Shown one piece after another: positions 48,590 to 60,978 of a stretch of 64,000 nt of DNA. Source of the DNA: Gordionus sp. m RMFG-2023. Its lineage: Eukaryota; Nematomorpha; Gordioida; Chordodea; Parachordodidae. The stretch's first letter is position 1; the number at the start of each line of letters is the position of its first letter. The position numbers and the translations under genes were made by a program. Location of the stretch: the NCBI RefSeq assembly GCF_954871325.1, contig NC_088775.1, forward strand, positions 22,545,561 through 22,609,560. The letters are read 5' to 3'. Under the pieces are notes generated by a model. The model was not told where the DNA came from. It saw only the letters and a list, made by a program, of their open reading frames with translations, and did no database searches.

Positions 48590-48890
48590 CATGATTTTAC
48601 AGAGAATTATTTTATAGAGAATGATTTTATAGAGAATGATTTTATAGAGAATAATTTTATAGAGAATAATTTTACAGAGAATGATTTATTAGAGAATGAT
48701 TTTTTAGACAATAATTTTATAGAGAATGATTTTACAGAGAATAATTTTATAGAGAATTATTTTATAAAGAATGTATTTTATAGAGAATTATTTTATAAAG
48801 AATGTATTTTATAGAGAATTATTTTATAAAAAGAGAATGTATTTTATAGAGAATTATTTTATAGAGAATTATTTTATAAAGAATTTTACT
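48590..48890. repeat. 18-19-bp tandem repeat (ATTTTATAGAGAATGATT)
   Basis: About sixteen units of ATTTTATAGAGAATGATT with ATAATT, TTATT and GTATTTT variants run head to tail. Only a few units remain on the other side (about 50,900-50,960, as reverse complement), so the array expanded in one arm of the surrounding inverted repeat. Confidence 0.8.
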
Positions 48891-49469
48891 TAAAGATATG
48901 ATTATTTTATAAAAAAATATATATAGTCATAGGAAAAAAAAGTTATAGTATTTTACATAATTTTAAATATAAGAATTACCTTATATAAGCGAGGTTTTCG
49001 ATTATTAGATGAATTAATGGTAGAATAAAATTTTGACATGATTTATAAGGAATTTTACGAAATTTATTTTTAAAGATAAGTACAAAATAAAATAGATAGT
49101 GTTGTTAAAAGTTACTTTGGCAATGTAATGCAATTAGTTAAGTTAGTAGTTAAATTTTGGAAAATATAACAAGTTACAGTTAATAGTTTTCTTTTTTTAG
49201 ATATAACTAGCCACTAGTTACAATTATTTTTAGTGGATAGTATTCAGGGCTAGTCGGATAGATTACGTTAAATCAAATATATTCATTGGCTAAGATTTAA
49301 ATCATATAGTAAAAGAATGTTAAAAAAATTTACAAATTTAAATTTATTATTTGATTATATTTATTGAAATATATATATAAATTAAGTAACCAGTTACTTT
49401 TGCGCGGAAGCCTGTTACATATGTCTTAATGCATATAGCGCACGGGTAAAAAAATCTGCTAATTTGCAA

Positions 49470-50058
49470 TGCATACAAAACCGGAACAAAATTTGCTATG
49501 TACATAAAAATGTTAATGTCACTGGCATATGTACCAATTGAGGATGTAATTCATGGATTCGGGGAATTATGTGCTTCTAAATTTTATCAAGAAAATAGGG
49601 ATATCCCCCCCCCCCCCTTGATAGAATACTTTGAAGAGACGTGGATTGGAAAAATGATAGCGATAGACAGGAAGTCGCCTATATTTAGCATTTCTCTATG
49701 GAGTTGCTACGAATCGACACTATCTCGTGAACCGAATACAAATAATTCAGTAGAGGACTGGCATCGAAGTTTTTCGTCTCATATAAGTTCCCATCATCCA
49801 ACGATCTGGAAATTTATAAAGAGTTGGTAATTATATTATATTATAAATTTTAGCATTTTAATTTTTAGCTCTCAAAGACGAAGATAGCCTGAATTGTTAC
49901 AAATTGGAACAATATTCTTTAGGACTATTGGCTCCGCTGTCAAAGAAAGAATTCGCGAAAGATCCAAAAGGATTTTTCTAATTGTTGAAGATTTTTATTC
50001 AAGAACCATGCTGGATTATTTAAGGGCTTTATCCCATAATTTAAATTTAAATGTTTAA
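49470..50058 (+). pseudogene. MULE transposase C-terminal fragment
   Basis: The frame reads IKMLMSLAYVPIEDVIHGFG, FEETWIGK, then NTNNSVEDWHRSFSSHISSH and HPTIWKFIKSW. This is the conserved C-terminal region of FLYWCH-type Mutator-like transposases (ALAFVP.EDV, TNNxVEGWHR, HPxIWKFI). A GT-AG-like interval follows at 49,829-49,868, and related sequence resumes in another frame as ERIRERSKRIFLIVEDFYSR and LDYLRALSHNL before a TAA at 50,056. No splice choice I tried keeps the whole tail in frame, so a frameshift is likely. The catalytic DDE core is missing upstream. A 13-C run lies in the coding part at 49,605-49,617. Confidence 0.75.
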
Positions 50059-50960
50059 TTTAATCATATAATTGTATTTTTTATATTGGTATATTATTTA
50101 TACTATTTTTATTTGGATTTTTTATGAATAAAAATTTATTTGATTTTTCGAAATGAATATTGCTAAGCTCAGTTCAGTATATTATCAAGGTTTATCTTAT
50201 AAAAACTTCATATAAAAATAGTATTAAACATATTCTTTAAGTCACATTGCCAAAGTAACTTTTAAAAACACTATATATTTTATTTTGTATTCTTATCTTT
50301 AAAAATAAATTTTGTAAAATTCCTTACAAATCATGTCAAAATTTGTTTATCTCTTAGTGAAAAATAACTTTTAACTTAAGAATGGATTATCGGTGTGTCC
50401 CATCTATAATTTTTTAGGAAGAATAATAATATAAGTAGAAATAAATTTTGCTGAAGATAAAAAAACTTATAAATGAAAATCTCTACATTAGTTTTGTCAA
50501 ATTAAGTGGTTACCATTAACTAGCTACACTTTAGCTAAAAAATATTTATAACTAGTTACATTTACAAAATCGTAACTGTAGCTGGCTACATTTTTTAGAA
50601 AGTAACTGCCAAAAGTAACTAATTAAATAATAAATTTAATTTGTAAAATTTTTTTTTTATTCTTTTACTATATGATTTTCCTTACAAATCATGTCAAAAT
50701 TTTGTTCTACCATTAATTCATCTAATATTCGAAAAACCTTGTGCAAAGATAAACAAATAATTTTCTGTACCGATTGTAATAATTCAAAAACTACCCAATT
50801 ATTCTCTTATATAAGGTAATTCTAATATATAATATTATGTCAAATACTGTAATTTTCCTATGACTATATATAACATTTTTTATAAAATAATCATATTCTT
50901 AAATAAAATTCTTTATAAAATAATTCTCTATAAAATAATATTCTTTATAAAATAATGTTA

Positions 50961-51399
50961 AAAGTTTTAAGTAATATAAATTGTGAGTAAAACATGTTAG
51001 CCAAAATAAGGAAACCTGAGTTGACAGACGCTATTAGCTTTGAAACCAATAATTATAATATAAATATGGAAGGAAAGAGGAGGAATATTTGCATTAGAAA
51101 TTAATAACATGATAAAATGTAATAAAACAAAAATTGCCTTATTAAAAAATATACCTGAGAAATTCATGAGAAAAGATATTATTAGAATATATATATTAAT
51201 GATCTAGAAGTGAGGGCATGGCAACGAGCAATAGGTGGATATAGGGATAAAAGAGGGTTATATACCACAATACTATGCCATATGTATGATTCCATACAAA
51301 TGGAGCGGAGATGGAAAAAGAATTGTGCGTGATGAGATTTTTCATCAGATCGTACAACGAATGGTTACCCCATTAGTTCATTGGGCAATGGAAGTTGCG
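50961..51399. other. Spacer before the RT fossil
   Basis: AT-rich at first, becoming more balanced from about 51,180, where the base composition resembles the retroelement scrap that follows. I see no intact frame or terminus. The part from 51,200 may be upstream pol sequence of the next feature. Confidence 0.4.
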
Positions 51400-51720
51400 C
51401 CTGTCTGGATTTAAGTGTGGTGGTTGGTGGAAGTTAAATACCCATTACCAAGGATTGAGGATATTGTAGCGAATTTAAACGGTACTAAATACTTTTCCAA
51501 GATAGATTTATTATGTGCATATTTACAGTTACCCATGAAAGAGTCTGCAACAAAGATGTTGACGATAACGACATTGAAAGTGTTAAACATTTTTCCAACT
51601 ACCATTTGGGCAAAGTGTCTCAGCTCAGATTTTAACATGCTATGGCAGCCGTTTTCAAGGTATGGAAGGAGTTTTTTATTATATTTTAATAGCAGGAATA
51701 ACAATTGAACAGCATAATCA
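51400..51720 (+). mobile_element. Ty3/gypsy-like reverse transcriptase fossil
   Basis: The plus strand reads YPLPRIEDIVANLNGTKYFS and KIDLLCAYLQLPM, the conserved RT segment of K02A2.6-like Ty3/gypsy elements. No LTRs were found beside it. It is broken and only a small part of pol. The minus-strand open frame across the same bases is a shadow. Its relation to the fossil at 11,518-24,523 cannot be tested directly, because that copy lacks this part. Confidence 0.75.
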
Positions 51721-51779
51721 AAGATTGGAGGAATTTATAAAAAGATCCGTGATAGTAAGAGCGAGTTGAGAAAAAGCGT

Positions 51780-52310
51780 CAATGAAGTCATATATTTCGA
51801 GGTAAGTTGGCAAACGACTTGACGATCAAATTCTGAAATTTATGTCAATATTTAATCTTCATCGATCCTAAATTATCCTCAAACCAGACACCAGCGAAAT
51901 CAAAGTGTAGTAAGTTATAAGCCAAATAAGAAATATATAATTATTTTGGTAAAATTTATTAATAAACTATGTTCAATATTGTTTGAAGCTGATTGCCTCC
52001 TCCTTCTATGTTAAAACGAGTTTTACTAAATTATATAAAGTAGGGTTGTGCCGATATTAAACATTGGATCGGTACCGATATTTCGCGTTTTCCAAAAATA
52101 TAGAATCGGACCGATACCTGTAAAAACCAATCCGATCTTTTTACTTTTCTTTTTTTTGTTATGTATATTTATTTTTCATTATAATATTTTCTAAAGAATT
52201 TTTTTTTAAAACAATGAAAATGCACAACACTCCCTAAATTTTATTTATTTTTTATAATAGATTTATAGTATTTTAAAAGTTTTATAAAAATAGAAAGGAA
52301 CACCCAAAGT
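51780..52310. other. AT-rich DNA with a hAT-like terminus at 52,041
   Basis: AGGGTTGTGCCGATATTAAA near 52,041 is followed by GGATCGGTACCGATA and ATCGGACCGATACC, repeated CGAT-rich motifs like the subterminal regions of some hAT elements. No second end is visible, so this is probably a truncated relic. The remainder shows nothing recognisable. Confidence 0.4.
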
Positions 52311-52317
52311 TTTATTT

Positions 52318-52701
52318 ATAACTACCATATAGTTTTATGATTTGGATTGGTCGTTTATATTCTCTTCTTCAAGAATTGTTGATTTGGTAAGGCCTATAAA
52401 TTTCTTCTTATTAGTCCATTCTATAAAACATTGTCTACTGTAATAAATAGATTTTGTATTAAAAAAATATTATTTTTAGATGTTTAATTATATATATGCT
52501 AGTTTATTTTGTATGCAAAATAATAAATGATAAAATATGAAATTCAGAATAATTGTTTAGAGTTGGCATTTTAAAAAAGTATAATATATTAATATAAAAC
52601 CCGGCCGAAGGCCAGCAAATTGGGGGACATAGGGGCGAAGCCTCCCAGGAATTTTATTTTAATTGAGCCCCCTGAGATTGTTAAGGTTAGCGACGCCCCT
52701 G
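52318..52701. mobile_element. Truncated hAT-type element (CAGGGGCG family)
   Basis: The right end GGTTAGCGACGCCCCTG and the adjacent GC block (GGCCGAAGGCC, GGGGCGAAGCC) match hAT-D at 26,060-26,199. The body (AGTTTTATGATTTGGATTGG and on) matches hAT-B/C. The left part is missing from about 52,318. No coding content. Confidence 0.65.
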
Positions 52702-52929
52702 TGTAGATGACCTGCCATACTTGATAGAAATTAAGTAAAAGAATCTTTATATCTTGAAAGTATAACATATTTTTCATATTTAATCAAGTATTGCTTATAT
52801 GGATTATGATTAACCCATTTGTTGAGTGATATCTGATTATTTTTCAAAATCAACAAAAGATTGGGTTTATATGAAACCCACTACTTTATAAATGCTAATT
52901 TTATATTTGTGTTCTTTATTTAGATTCTT

Positions 52930-55330
52930 CTTCTCCGTTTTATGGCGATTTCCAGGTTTACCCGGGTAGGCCAGTTTTCCCTCTGATTTTTCTTTTCCAT
53001 TTTTGACGGTCCTGAGCATCAATACTTGTAAGATTCATGCTTCTCATATCCGCCGCTATTGGGTCTTCCTCTAGGTCTTGATCCTCCTACTTCCATCATT
53101 TTGCATCTCTTTACCCAGTCATCTCCTGTCATACGTTCCACATGCCCAAACCATCTTATTCTCGTCGCATTACCATACCAATCATTTCTATATCTAATCT
53201 TGCTCGCAATTCCTTGCTAGTTTTTCTCTCTCTCAGAGATACCTCACACATCCATCTGACCATCCTCATCTCTGTTCTTTCTAATTTGGCTTCGTGAGTC
53301 GCTTTTATTGCCCATGTTTCACCGCCATAAACTAAACAACTCCTCACACAGCTGTAAACTTTCCCCTTTAACTTAAGAGAAACTTTTTATTTGTAAGAAT
53401 AGACGACATCTCTCTGAACTTCTTCCAAGCTTGTCTGATCCTTGCAACAACGGCAGAATCTACACCACCATCTGCGTTTAGCATATCACCTAAATAACAA
53501 AACTTATCCACTTTTTCTAGGGTTAACCCATTGCCAATATCCAGACCACCATTTTTTAGGTTATCACTATTATGTATCCCTTTCATGCATGTTCTACAAA
53601 TAAAAGCCATTCTTTCTAATATCAAACTGCCTTTTTTCCATCTACATCTTTTATGTACCCATTTCTGGCATCTGGTGCATTGGATAGAATTTCTAGCAAC
53701 TCCTTTCCCACATACACCACAAGGTCACTTTCCAGATTCCTCCATCTTTATATTTTCCCCACCATTCATGACCTTTGTTTTTGATGCATTCATTTTCAGA
53801 CCCTTTGCTTCCATAGTCATCTTCCATTTACTAACTTTATCCCTCAATTCTCTCTCACTGTTTGCCATTAATACAAGGTTATCTGCATATAATATCTCCC
53901 AGGGAAGTCCTTTACGCATTTCTCTAGCCACCACATCCATTACTAAGATAATAATGGACTCAGCACGGATCCTTGATGAAGTCCTACCTTCACCTCAAAG
54001 CTGTCACTCACACCATAATCTGTCCGTACTGCTGTTTGTGCTCCAACATACATTGCCATCACTGCTATAACCAACCATTCCTCCACACCTGATTTTCTCA
54101 AGGCCCATCTAGTAACCTCACTCGGCACCCTGTCAAATACTTTCTTCAAGTCAACAAACGCTTAATACAGTTTCTTTTCCTTCGCAAGATACTTCTCCTG
54201 AATATGTCTCACCACAAAAATTGCATCTGTCGTGCCTTTTCCCGATGTAAAACCAAACTGCATTTCATCAATTTTAATTTGTTCCCTTAACCGCTTCTCT
54301 AACTCTCTCAAATACTTTCATTGCATGTTCCAAGAGTTTAATAGCTCTGTAAGACCCGCAATCTAAAGGATCACCTTTCCCCATATATACTGGGATAATT
54401 ATACTTCTTCGCCAGTCCTCGGGAATAGTACCTTCTGTGACAATTTGATTGGCTAAATTCATTAACCATTCAATCCCTAAATCTCAGAACCTTTAAACAT
54501 CTCTGACATCACCATCGTTAAACCCGATGCCTTCCCTTTTTTCATCTTTTTCACTGCTCTCTTTATCTCGTCCTTGCCAAATTTACACCCTGGACCTTCT
54601 ACCTTTGCACAACTAATATTATTATCCCCTTCATTTTCTTCATTCAAAAATGTAAAACTTCCAGGTGTTCTTAATACCACTACAATCAATCGCCATTTTT
54701 CCTTCCATATTTTTCAAACACTTTACACCTATCACATCCTGCCTCTTTTTTGAAATCTGTTTTGCCATTCGAACCATATTTCCAATTCCATCAGCGCATT
54801 CTATTTCTTTAGTAAACTCATGTCTTTTTTCTTCTTGAGCCTTCGCTATTAATTTCTTAGCATTTCTTTTAGCCATCTTGTAAATATCATTATCACTATT
54901 TTCTTTGCTATTATACCATACTTTGAAACACCTCCGTTTCTCATCCACGGCTTTCGCTACCTCCGGGTTCCACCACCAAGTTTCCTTATGTCTAGGCGGC
55001 CCTTTTGTCCATCCACATACCTCCTCAGTTGTCATTACCCAGGCTTTCTTCATGGCTTCCCACTTGTCATTCACCCCAAATGCTTGTGCCACCTCTGCTT
55101 TCCTAATCGCCAATGCCATATTGAATTGACGTCTAGCACTCTCCTCCTTCAATTTCTTTTCTTTTAGTGACCCTGGCACCTTTAAGAGTGAGATCTCCTA
55201 CAACTAGTCGATGCTGATTTATACATTCCTCTCCCGGTATCACTTTCACGTTTTTACATGCAATCATATCCATAGCATCACTAAAATCTAAAATCCTCTC
55301 TCCTTCCAAATTTCTCATGCCGTAACTGAA
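52930..55330 (-). mobile_element. 5'-truncated LINE (APE-type non-LTR retrotransposon)
   Basis: On the minus strand, from high to low coordinate, the pieces are: the end of an endonuclease domain (VKVIPGEECINQHRLVVGDL); a linker (ETWWWNPEVAKAVDEKRRCF); then reverse transcriptase segments KKMKKGKASG, IPEDWRRS, DCGSYRAIKLLEHAMKV, FDRVPSEVTRWALRKSGVEE, VGLHQGSVLSPLL and YADNLVLMA; and a C-terminal part (YGGETWAIK, RTEMRMVRWMCEVSLRERK). The RT catalytic YADD is YADN, so activity is lost. An in-frame stop precedes motif A, and several frame changes separate the pieces. The first two thirds of the endonuclease are missing. Order and completeness of the RT argue for one insertion. The clade is not determined. 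Confidence 0.85.
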
Positions 55331-55339
55331 CCCTCCATG

Positions 55340-57000
55340 TAGTGTTGTTAAAAAGTCGAGTTCACCCGACTACGACTACGAGTCGAAGTCGCAATAACTA
55401 GACTCAAAACTCAAGTCGAGTTATTCGATTAGTCGACTCATTTTTACGACTCGAGTTCCGAACTTGAGTAGTGAACTCGAGTTTTTATCTTGATGAACTT
55501 GAGTTTTGATCTTGAGTCATGAACTTGAGTCATGAACTCGAGTTATGAACTTGAGTCGTGAACTAGTCATAAACTTGAGTCGTGAACTCAACAGGTTATC
55601 TTAAATTTTATGAAACTCGATTACTTATATTAGTATTGTTAATTGTTTGGTTGTGTAATACCCAGACCTGGCGCTTGGCTCTAAAATTAGACTAAATCTG
55701 CTATGAGCACGAGGCCCATGTATCTTAAGTTATTTCTTATTGAACTTATTAGTTAAATATATGGTTATTTATTACAGATAAATCGATAGATAATTAAAAG
55801 ACCTATTGAATATGCAACAATTAAAGCGCCACTTTTTGAGTGAAGCTATTTCTACGTAAACGGAAATTTTAATAACATAAATAGAAAAAATAATTCCTAA
55901 AATTATATTTTGAAATAAAGAGGTTGCTCGTTGCATAAACTCCTTCCTACAAATTTTTTTTTTATTTATTTGATTTTTTCATTGTAATTATAAAATTTAA
56001 CTCATATGATTTATAAAGATTTAAATAAATAAAATAAAAATAATTTCAAAGCGGAGTTGAAAAAATAAAATAAATAAAACAATGAATTAGATGCAAAAAA
56101 AATTTAAAAAATCCCCCACTCCTTAATTAGGTACCAGATAGGCGATTTGGTTTTTTATTTTATTATAAAATTAATTTCTTTTTTTTATTTAAGATTTTTT
56201 GAAATATTAAATAATTTTTTATAAAAAAATGTATAATATTGCCTACAAATTTTTAAAGGAGATGGAAATGGAAGTTAAATTTAGGGGAAATGTTACTAGA
56301 AACCTCTTTATTTCCAAACAGGATTAATTTTAGGAAATGATTTTTTTCCATTCACGTTATCAAAATTTCCGTTAAAAAGAATTTTAAAATCTTAAAACTT
56401 AATTTGGTAATCTAGCAGATATTTTTCTCTTAATATTGTACAAAGTTAAAAATAAAATGTTAAGATCCAGACATGCCCATTAAGTGCAATGCTAAAAAAA
56501 AATTTAACAAATATGAGTAACCATATTTATTTTTTATTCCCGGTCAAATTAATATACATAATATAAAGGTAGTTTAAACTATATTTATTTGATACCCATC
56601 CATTATCATATCAATATTTGATTTTGATAAAATTATCCTTGACCTATGTAGAAATAACTTCACTCATTGAGAAGTGGTGCTTTACTTTTTGCCTATTCAA
56701 TAGGTATTTTAATTATCAATCGATTTATCTCTAATAAACATATATTTATATACTATAATAAGTTCAATAAGAAATAACTATTAAAATATATGGGCCTGAA
56801 CCACGGATCTGTTATCGGGGTTCGTGCTCATAGCAGATTTTTAGAGCCAACCAACCAATTAACAACACTATGTAAGTAATCAAGTTTCATAAAATTTAAG
56901 ATAACCTTTGAGTTCACGATTCAAATTCATAACTCGAGTTCACCATAACTCGAGTTCACGACTCAAGTTTATGACTAGTTCACGACTCAAGTTTAGTCTG
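55340..57000. mobile_element. hAT-like foldback with subterminal minisatellite
   Basis: The left end TAGTGTTGTTAAAAAGTCGA is followed by about 250 bp of GAACTCGAGTT / GAACTTGAGTCGT repeats. The right arm (56,871-56,998) carries the reverse complement of these (TTCACGACTCAAGTTTATGA) but lacks the terminal TTTAACAACACTA, so it is truncated. Between the arms lies a 1,240-bp segment from TAGTATTGTTAATTG (55,631) to CAACCAATTAACAACACTA (56,870), itself an inverted-repeat unit. The architecture (TIR plus family-specific subterminal minisatellite) parallels the complete hAT at 13,244. Confidence 0.6.
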
Positions 57001-59102
57001 GATCTTAACATTTTTTTTTAACTTTGTACAATATTAAGAGAAAAATATTTGCTAGATTACCAAATTAAGTTTTAAGATTTTTAAATTTTTTTTAACGGAA
57101 ATTTTGATAACATGAATGAAAAAAATCAATTCTAAAATTAATCCTGTTTGGAAATAAAGTGGTTTCTAGTAACATTTCCCAAAACCGTTTGAAAAAAACG
57201 TTATATATGGAAATTATCTCATATAATTTTGCCTAAGCTCTTCCTGATTTAAATTGAGGTAATTAAGAGACAAATTCTGAGGATTAAAATGTTTAATTGA
57301 TATATTTTTTTAAAAACCAAGAATTTATGAACCCCAAAATATTTTTCTTCTCAAAAAATTGTGTCCTGACCTTCGGTATATCGTGTATGCCTTATTCACA
57401 AAAATTTATATACATTTTAAGAATTTTAGTAATTTATTAATTTCTTCAAAACAGTAATTAGTTCGAACCAGGGCCTGTCTATTATAATAAATTATAACTA
57501 ATATTTTTATTTTATTTATTTAAATCTTTATAAATCATATGAGTTAAATTTTATAATTACAATAAAAAAATCGAATAAATAAAAATATTTAGATATAAAA
57601 AAATATTTTAATATAAAAAAATATCGTCAGTTCAATCTACATTTGCCAAATCTTTTTCTTCAGGAAAGCTTCAAAATAAATATAAAGATATATTGAAAGA
57701 ATTAAAAAAATCATTAAATTTTACCAATTTTTTAAGAGAGGGCAAGTAAAAGTCTTGTTTAAAATTTACAAAAACATTATTCGGACTAATTATATATGTT
57801 AATATGAATTTTATCACAATACAAACATTTGCGCTTAGAATTATTAGTGTCTATAAAGTAATCTTTTATAGAGGTAAAAGAATTGCCTTGCTCTTGTTCC
57901 ATATCTGCCTCGTCCATAAAATTTTTTTTTATAAAAATAAAATAATTTTATACTAAATATCTGGTTAGTCCTTTTGGGAGGCTCATTTCATTATTCTTTT
58001 TTCTTATTTTTTGATGTTTTTTTTAATGTTATTTATTTTTCGATTTGATGAAATAAAACTACTTTTCATCTAAATATTTAGCCCCCCCCCTAAATTTAAT
58101 TTTTTATTTCCATCCATCTCCTTTAAAAATTTGTAGGCAATATTATACATTTTTTTATAAAAAATTATTTAATATTTTAAAAAATCTTAAATAAAAAAAA
58201 AAGAAATTAATTTTATAATAAAATACAAAACCAAATCGCCTATCTGGCACCTAATTAAGGAGTGGGGGATTTTTTGAATTTTTTTGCATCTAATTCATTG
58301 TTAAAAACGTGAAGTTGGCAGAACGACTTGAGGTGCAATTAACAAAAATTTTGCCATTATTTAGAGCCTTAATTGCACATAATTGCACTTCTATCCGGAC
58401 ATCAGCAGAATGAACCGTTCGTGAGTTATGAGCAAAAAAAGGAAAGTGTGAAATTTTGATGCTGGCAGAACGACTTGAGATTAACAAAGGTTACGCCATT
58501 ATTTAGAGTCTTAATTGCACCTAATTGCACTTCTATCCGGACATCAGCAGAATGAACCGTTCGTGAGTTATGAGCAAAATAAGAAAGTGTTGGCACTTTG
58601 CCAAAAGCGAAAATAAAAGAGATCCTTTTTTGAAACTTAACAATAATGTAGTATTTGATTTACTCTTTAATATTCTCAAACCCGAATATCCGTATGTATA
58701 ACCGTAACCGAGCTATTTTTTCAACTCCGCTTTGAAATTATTTTTATTTTATTTATTTAAATCTTTATAAATCATATGAGTTAAATTTTATAATTACAAT
58801 GAAAAAATCAAATAAATAAAAATTTTTTTGTAGGAATTAGTTTATGCTACGAGCAACCTCTTTATTTCAAAATATAATTTTAGGAATTATTTTTTCTATT
58901 CATGTTATTAAAATTTCCGTTTACGTAGAAATAGCTTCACTCAAAAAGTGGCGCTTTAATTGTTGCATATTCAATAGACCTGTAATAAATAACCATATAT
59001 TTAACTAATAAGTTCAATAAGAAATAACTTAAGATACATGGGCCTCGTGCTCATAGCAGATTTAGTCTAATTTTAGAGCCAAGCGCCAGGTCTGGGTATT
59101 AC
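55652..59102. repeat. Large inverted repeat with ~640-bp arms
   Basis: The left arm (about 55,652-56,280) and the right arm (about 58,100-59,102) are near-identical reverse complements, beginning GTAATACCCAGACCTGGCGC. The right arm is lengthened by an insertion at about 58,290-58,730. Inside the loop a second pair of arms (56,287-56,478 and 57,000-57,181) forms another palindrome. Arms of the inner and outer pairs share a diverged module around ACGGAAATTTTRATAACAT, so they descend from one repeat. The deleted hAT copy inserted exactly at the right-arm end (GGTATTAC). No coding sequence. Confidence 0.8.
58300..58600. repeat. Two-unit direct repeat (~147 bp) in the right arm
   Basis: The block GGCAGAACGACTTGAG through ATCAGCAGAATGAACCGTTC and GTGAGTTATGAGCAAAA occurs twice in tandem (about 58,316-58,450 and 58,463-58,590). 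The unit starts like GTGAAGTTGGCAGAACG, reminiscent of the GTGAAGTTGGCCC terminus of the MULE foldback at 18,126. It is absent from the left arm, so it inserted after the palindrome formed. Confidence 0.75.
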
Positions 59103-59204
59103 TAGTGTTGTTAAATGGCTGAGCCAAGCCGGCTTAGCCGAAAACTCAGCCAGTTTCTGAGCCAAAAATTTGGCTCAGGCTCAAGCCGGCTCATTGAGCC
59201 GGCT

Positions 59205-59858
59205 GGCTTAAGCCGATGGCTCAAGCCGATAGCTCAAGCCGATAGCTCAAGCCGATGGCTCAAGCCGATAGCTCAAGCCGATAGCTCAGCCAAGCCGATG
59301 GCTCAAGCCGATGGCTCAAGCCGATAGCTCAAGCCGATAGCTCAAGCCGATGGCTCAAGACGATGGCTCAAGCCGATGGCTCAAGCCGATAGCTCAAGCC
59401 GATGGCTCAAGACGATGGCTCAAGCCGATAGCTCAAGACGATGGCTCAAGCCGATGGCTCAAGCCGATAGCTCAAGCCGATGGCTCAAGCCGATAGCTCA
59501 AGCCGATGGCTCAAGCCGATAGCTCAAGCCGATGGCTCAAGCCCATAGCTCAAGCCGATGGCTCAAGCCGATAGCTCAAGCCGATGGCTCAAGCCGATAG
59601 CTCAAGACGATGGCTCAAGCCGATAGCTCAAGACGATGGCTCAAGCCGATAGCTCAAGCCGATGGCTCAAGCCGATAGCTCAAGCCGATGGCTCAAGCCG
59701 ATAGCTCAAGCCGATGGCTCAAGCCGATAGCTCAAGCCGATAGCTCAAGCCGATAGCTCAAGCCGATAGCTCAAGCCGATAGCTCAAGCCGATGGCTCAA
59801 GCCGATAACTCTACCCGATGGCTCAAGCCGATAGCTATAGCCGATGGCTCAAACCGAT
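59205..59858. repeat. Left subterminal minisatellite, second hAT copy
   Basis: About 50 units of 13 bp (GGCTCAAGCCGAT / AGCTCAAGCCGAT) with variants containing AAGACGAT, against about 31 units in the complete copy. The length difference is the largest difference between the two left ends and shows rapid expansion or contraction. Confidence 0.9.
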
Positions 59859-60978
59859 TCAAGACTAATCCGGCTAGCCGTTTAACAACGCTAACAAATA
59901 AATAAATTTCGAATCAAGGGTCGGCTTGAGCTAAGTCATGAGCTCACTCGAGCTAAATTTGACTCAAAAGGCCGGCTTAAGTCAATTTTAGACTCAAAAA
60001 CTAGATGAGTTTTCAGCCGTTTACCAATATTAATCTTAAATAAATTTCGGCTTGAGCCAAAATGAAGATCATAATAACAATTAAAAAAGGTCTACGACAC
60101 TTATTTCATCGGTATAGCAAACTTTTGTTTTTTTTCTACCGAAGTATAAAATATGATATTGCACGAAGTATATTAAAGATCTGCAAGAGTAGACCCGGCC
60201 AGTACCTGGTCCGAACGGGCTTCGGCTTATATTTAAAAAAAAATCAGATTCGGGCTGGGACAGGCATAATATTTTTTTAAAAATTCGGGCCTGGTGGTGC
60301 TCAGTCAGGCCTGATAAATTTTTTTATCTAAATTTATCAATTTTATGTGATTTTGTTTCTAGAAGGAACAAAGGTTTGGACATCTATTAGCGAAATCATG
60401 AGGCTTAGCAAATATTTTTCCGGCTAAAATATTGAGTTTTTTATAAATCGGCTCAAAACGAGCCGTTTAACAACACTATATTTATAATAAATCAGGCCAA
60501 GCTGGTAAATTTTTTATTAAATAATTTCGGGTTCGTGCCAGGTCGGCCAAATTTTATTAAAAAAAATTAGGGCTAGGCCGGGTTTCAAAAATAAGGCCGG
60601 ATGCAGATCACTAAACTATATTCTAATTCCTGATGATATTAAATGTTAATTTAGACAAAACTCATTCACAAGTTTAATCATACACAAGTATTCATTTAAA
60701 AAAATTTTATATTTATTTTAAAAAAAATAAATAACATAAAAAAATAATATACCACCCGAGACGAGATTGGCAGCATCCGGAAATTTTAAATCATTAATTT
60801 TATTTGTTTGAATTGAAATAAAGTTATATTTTTTATATTTTTTTATTTATTATAATATAATAATATTAAATTTTTTACAATTATTATTTAATATTATTAT
60901 AAAATAAAATCCATGCTTTTTTAGTTTATGTAAAAAAAAGTAAATAAATTCATTTATTTTTTAAAAAAAGTAGGAGAT

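Larger units (their letters stand above)
48540..50960. mobile_element. Inverted-repeat cluster containing a MULE relic
   Basis: Segments at about 48,880-49,140 reappear reverse-complemented at about 50,245-50,345 and 50,680-50,940, for example GACATGATTTATAAGGAATT against AATTCCTTACAAATCATGTC. Within them TAGTGTTGTTAAAAGTTACT (about 49,102) faces AGTAACTTTTAAAAACACTA (about 50,271), hAT-like ends. The segment 50,345-50,680 interrupts the right arm and holds its own CAAAAGTAACTAATT motifs. The MULE transposase fragment lies in the centre. The true outer borders and superfamily are uncertain because two end types are nested. Confidence 0.5.

Noticed and set aside
53531-54070. Plus-strand 179-codon frame
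   Set aside because: It is antisense to the LINE reverse transcriptase, which explains its openness.
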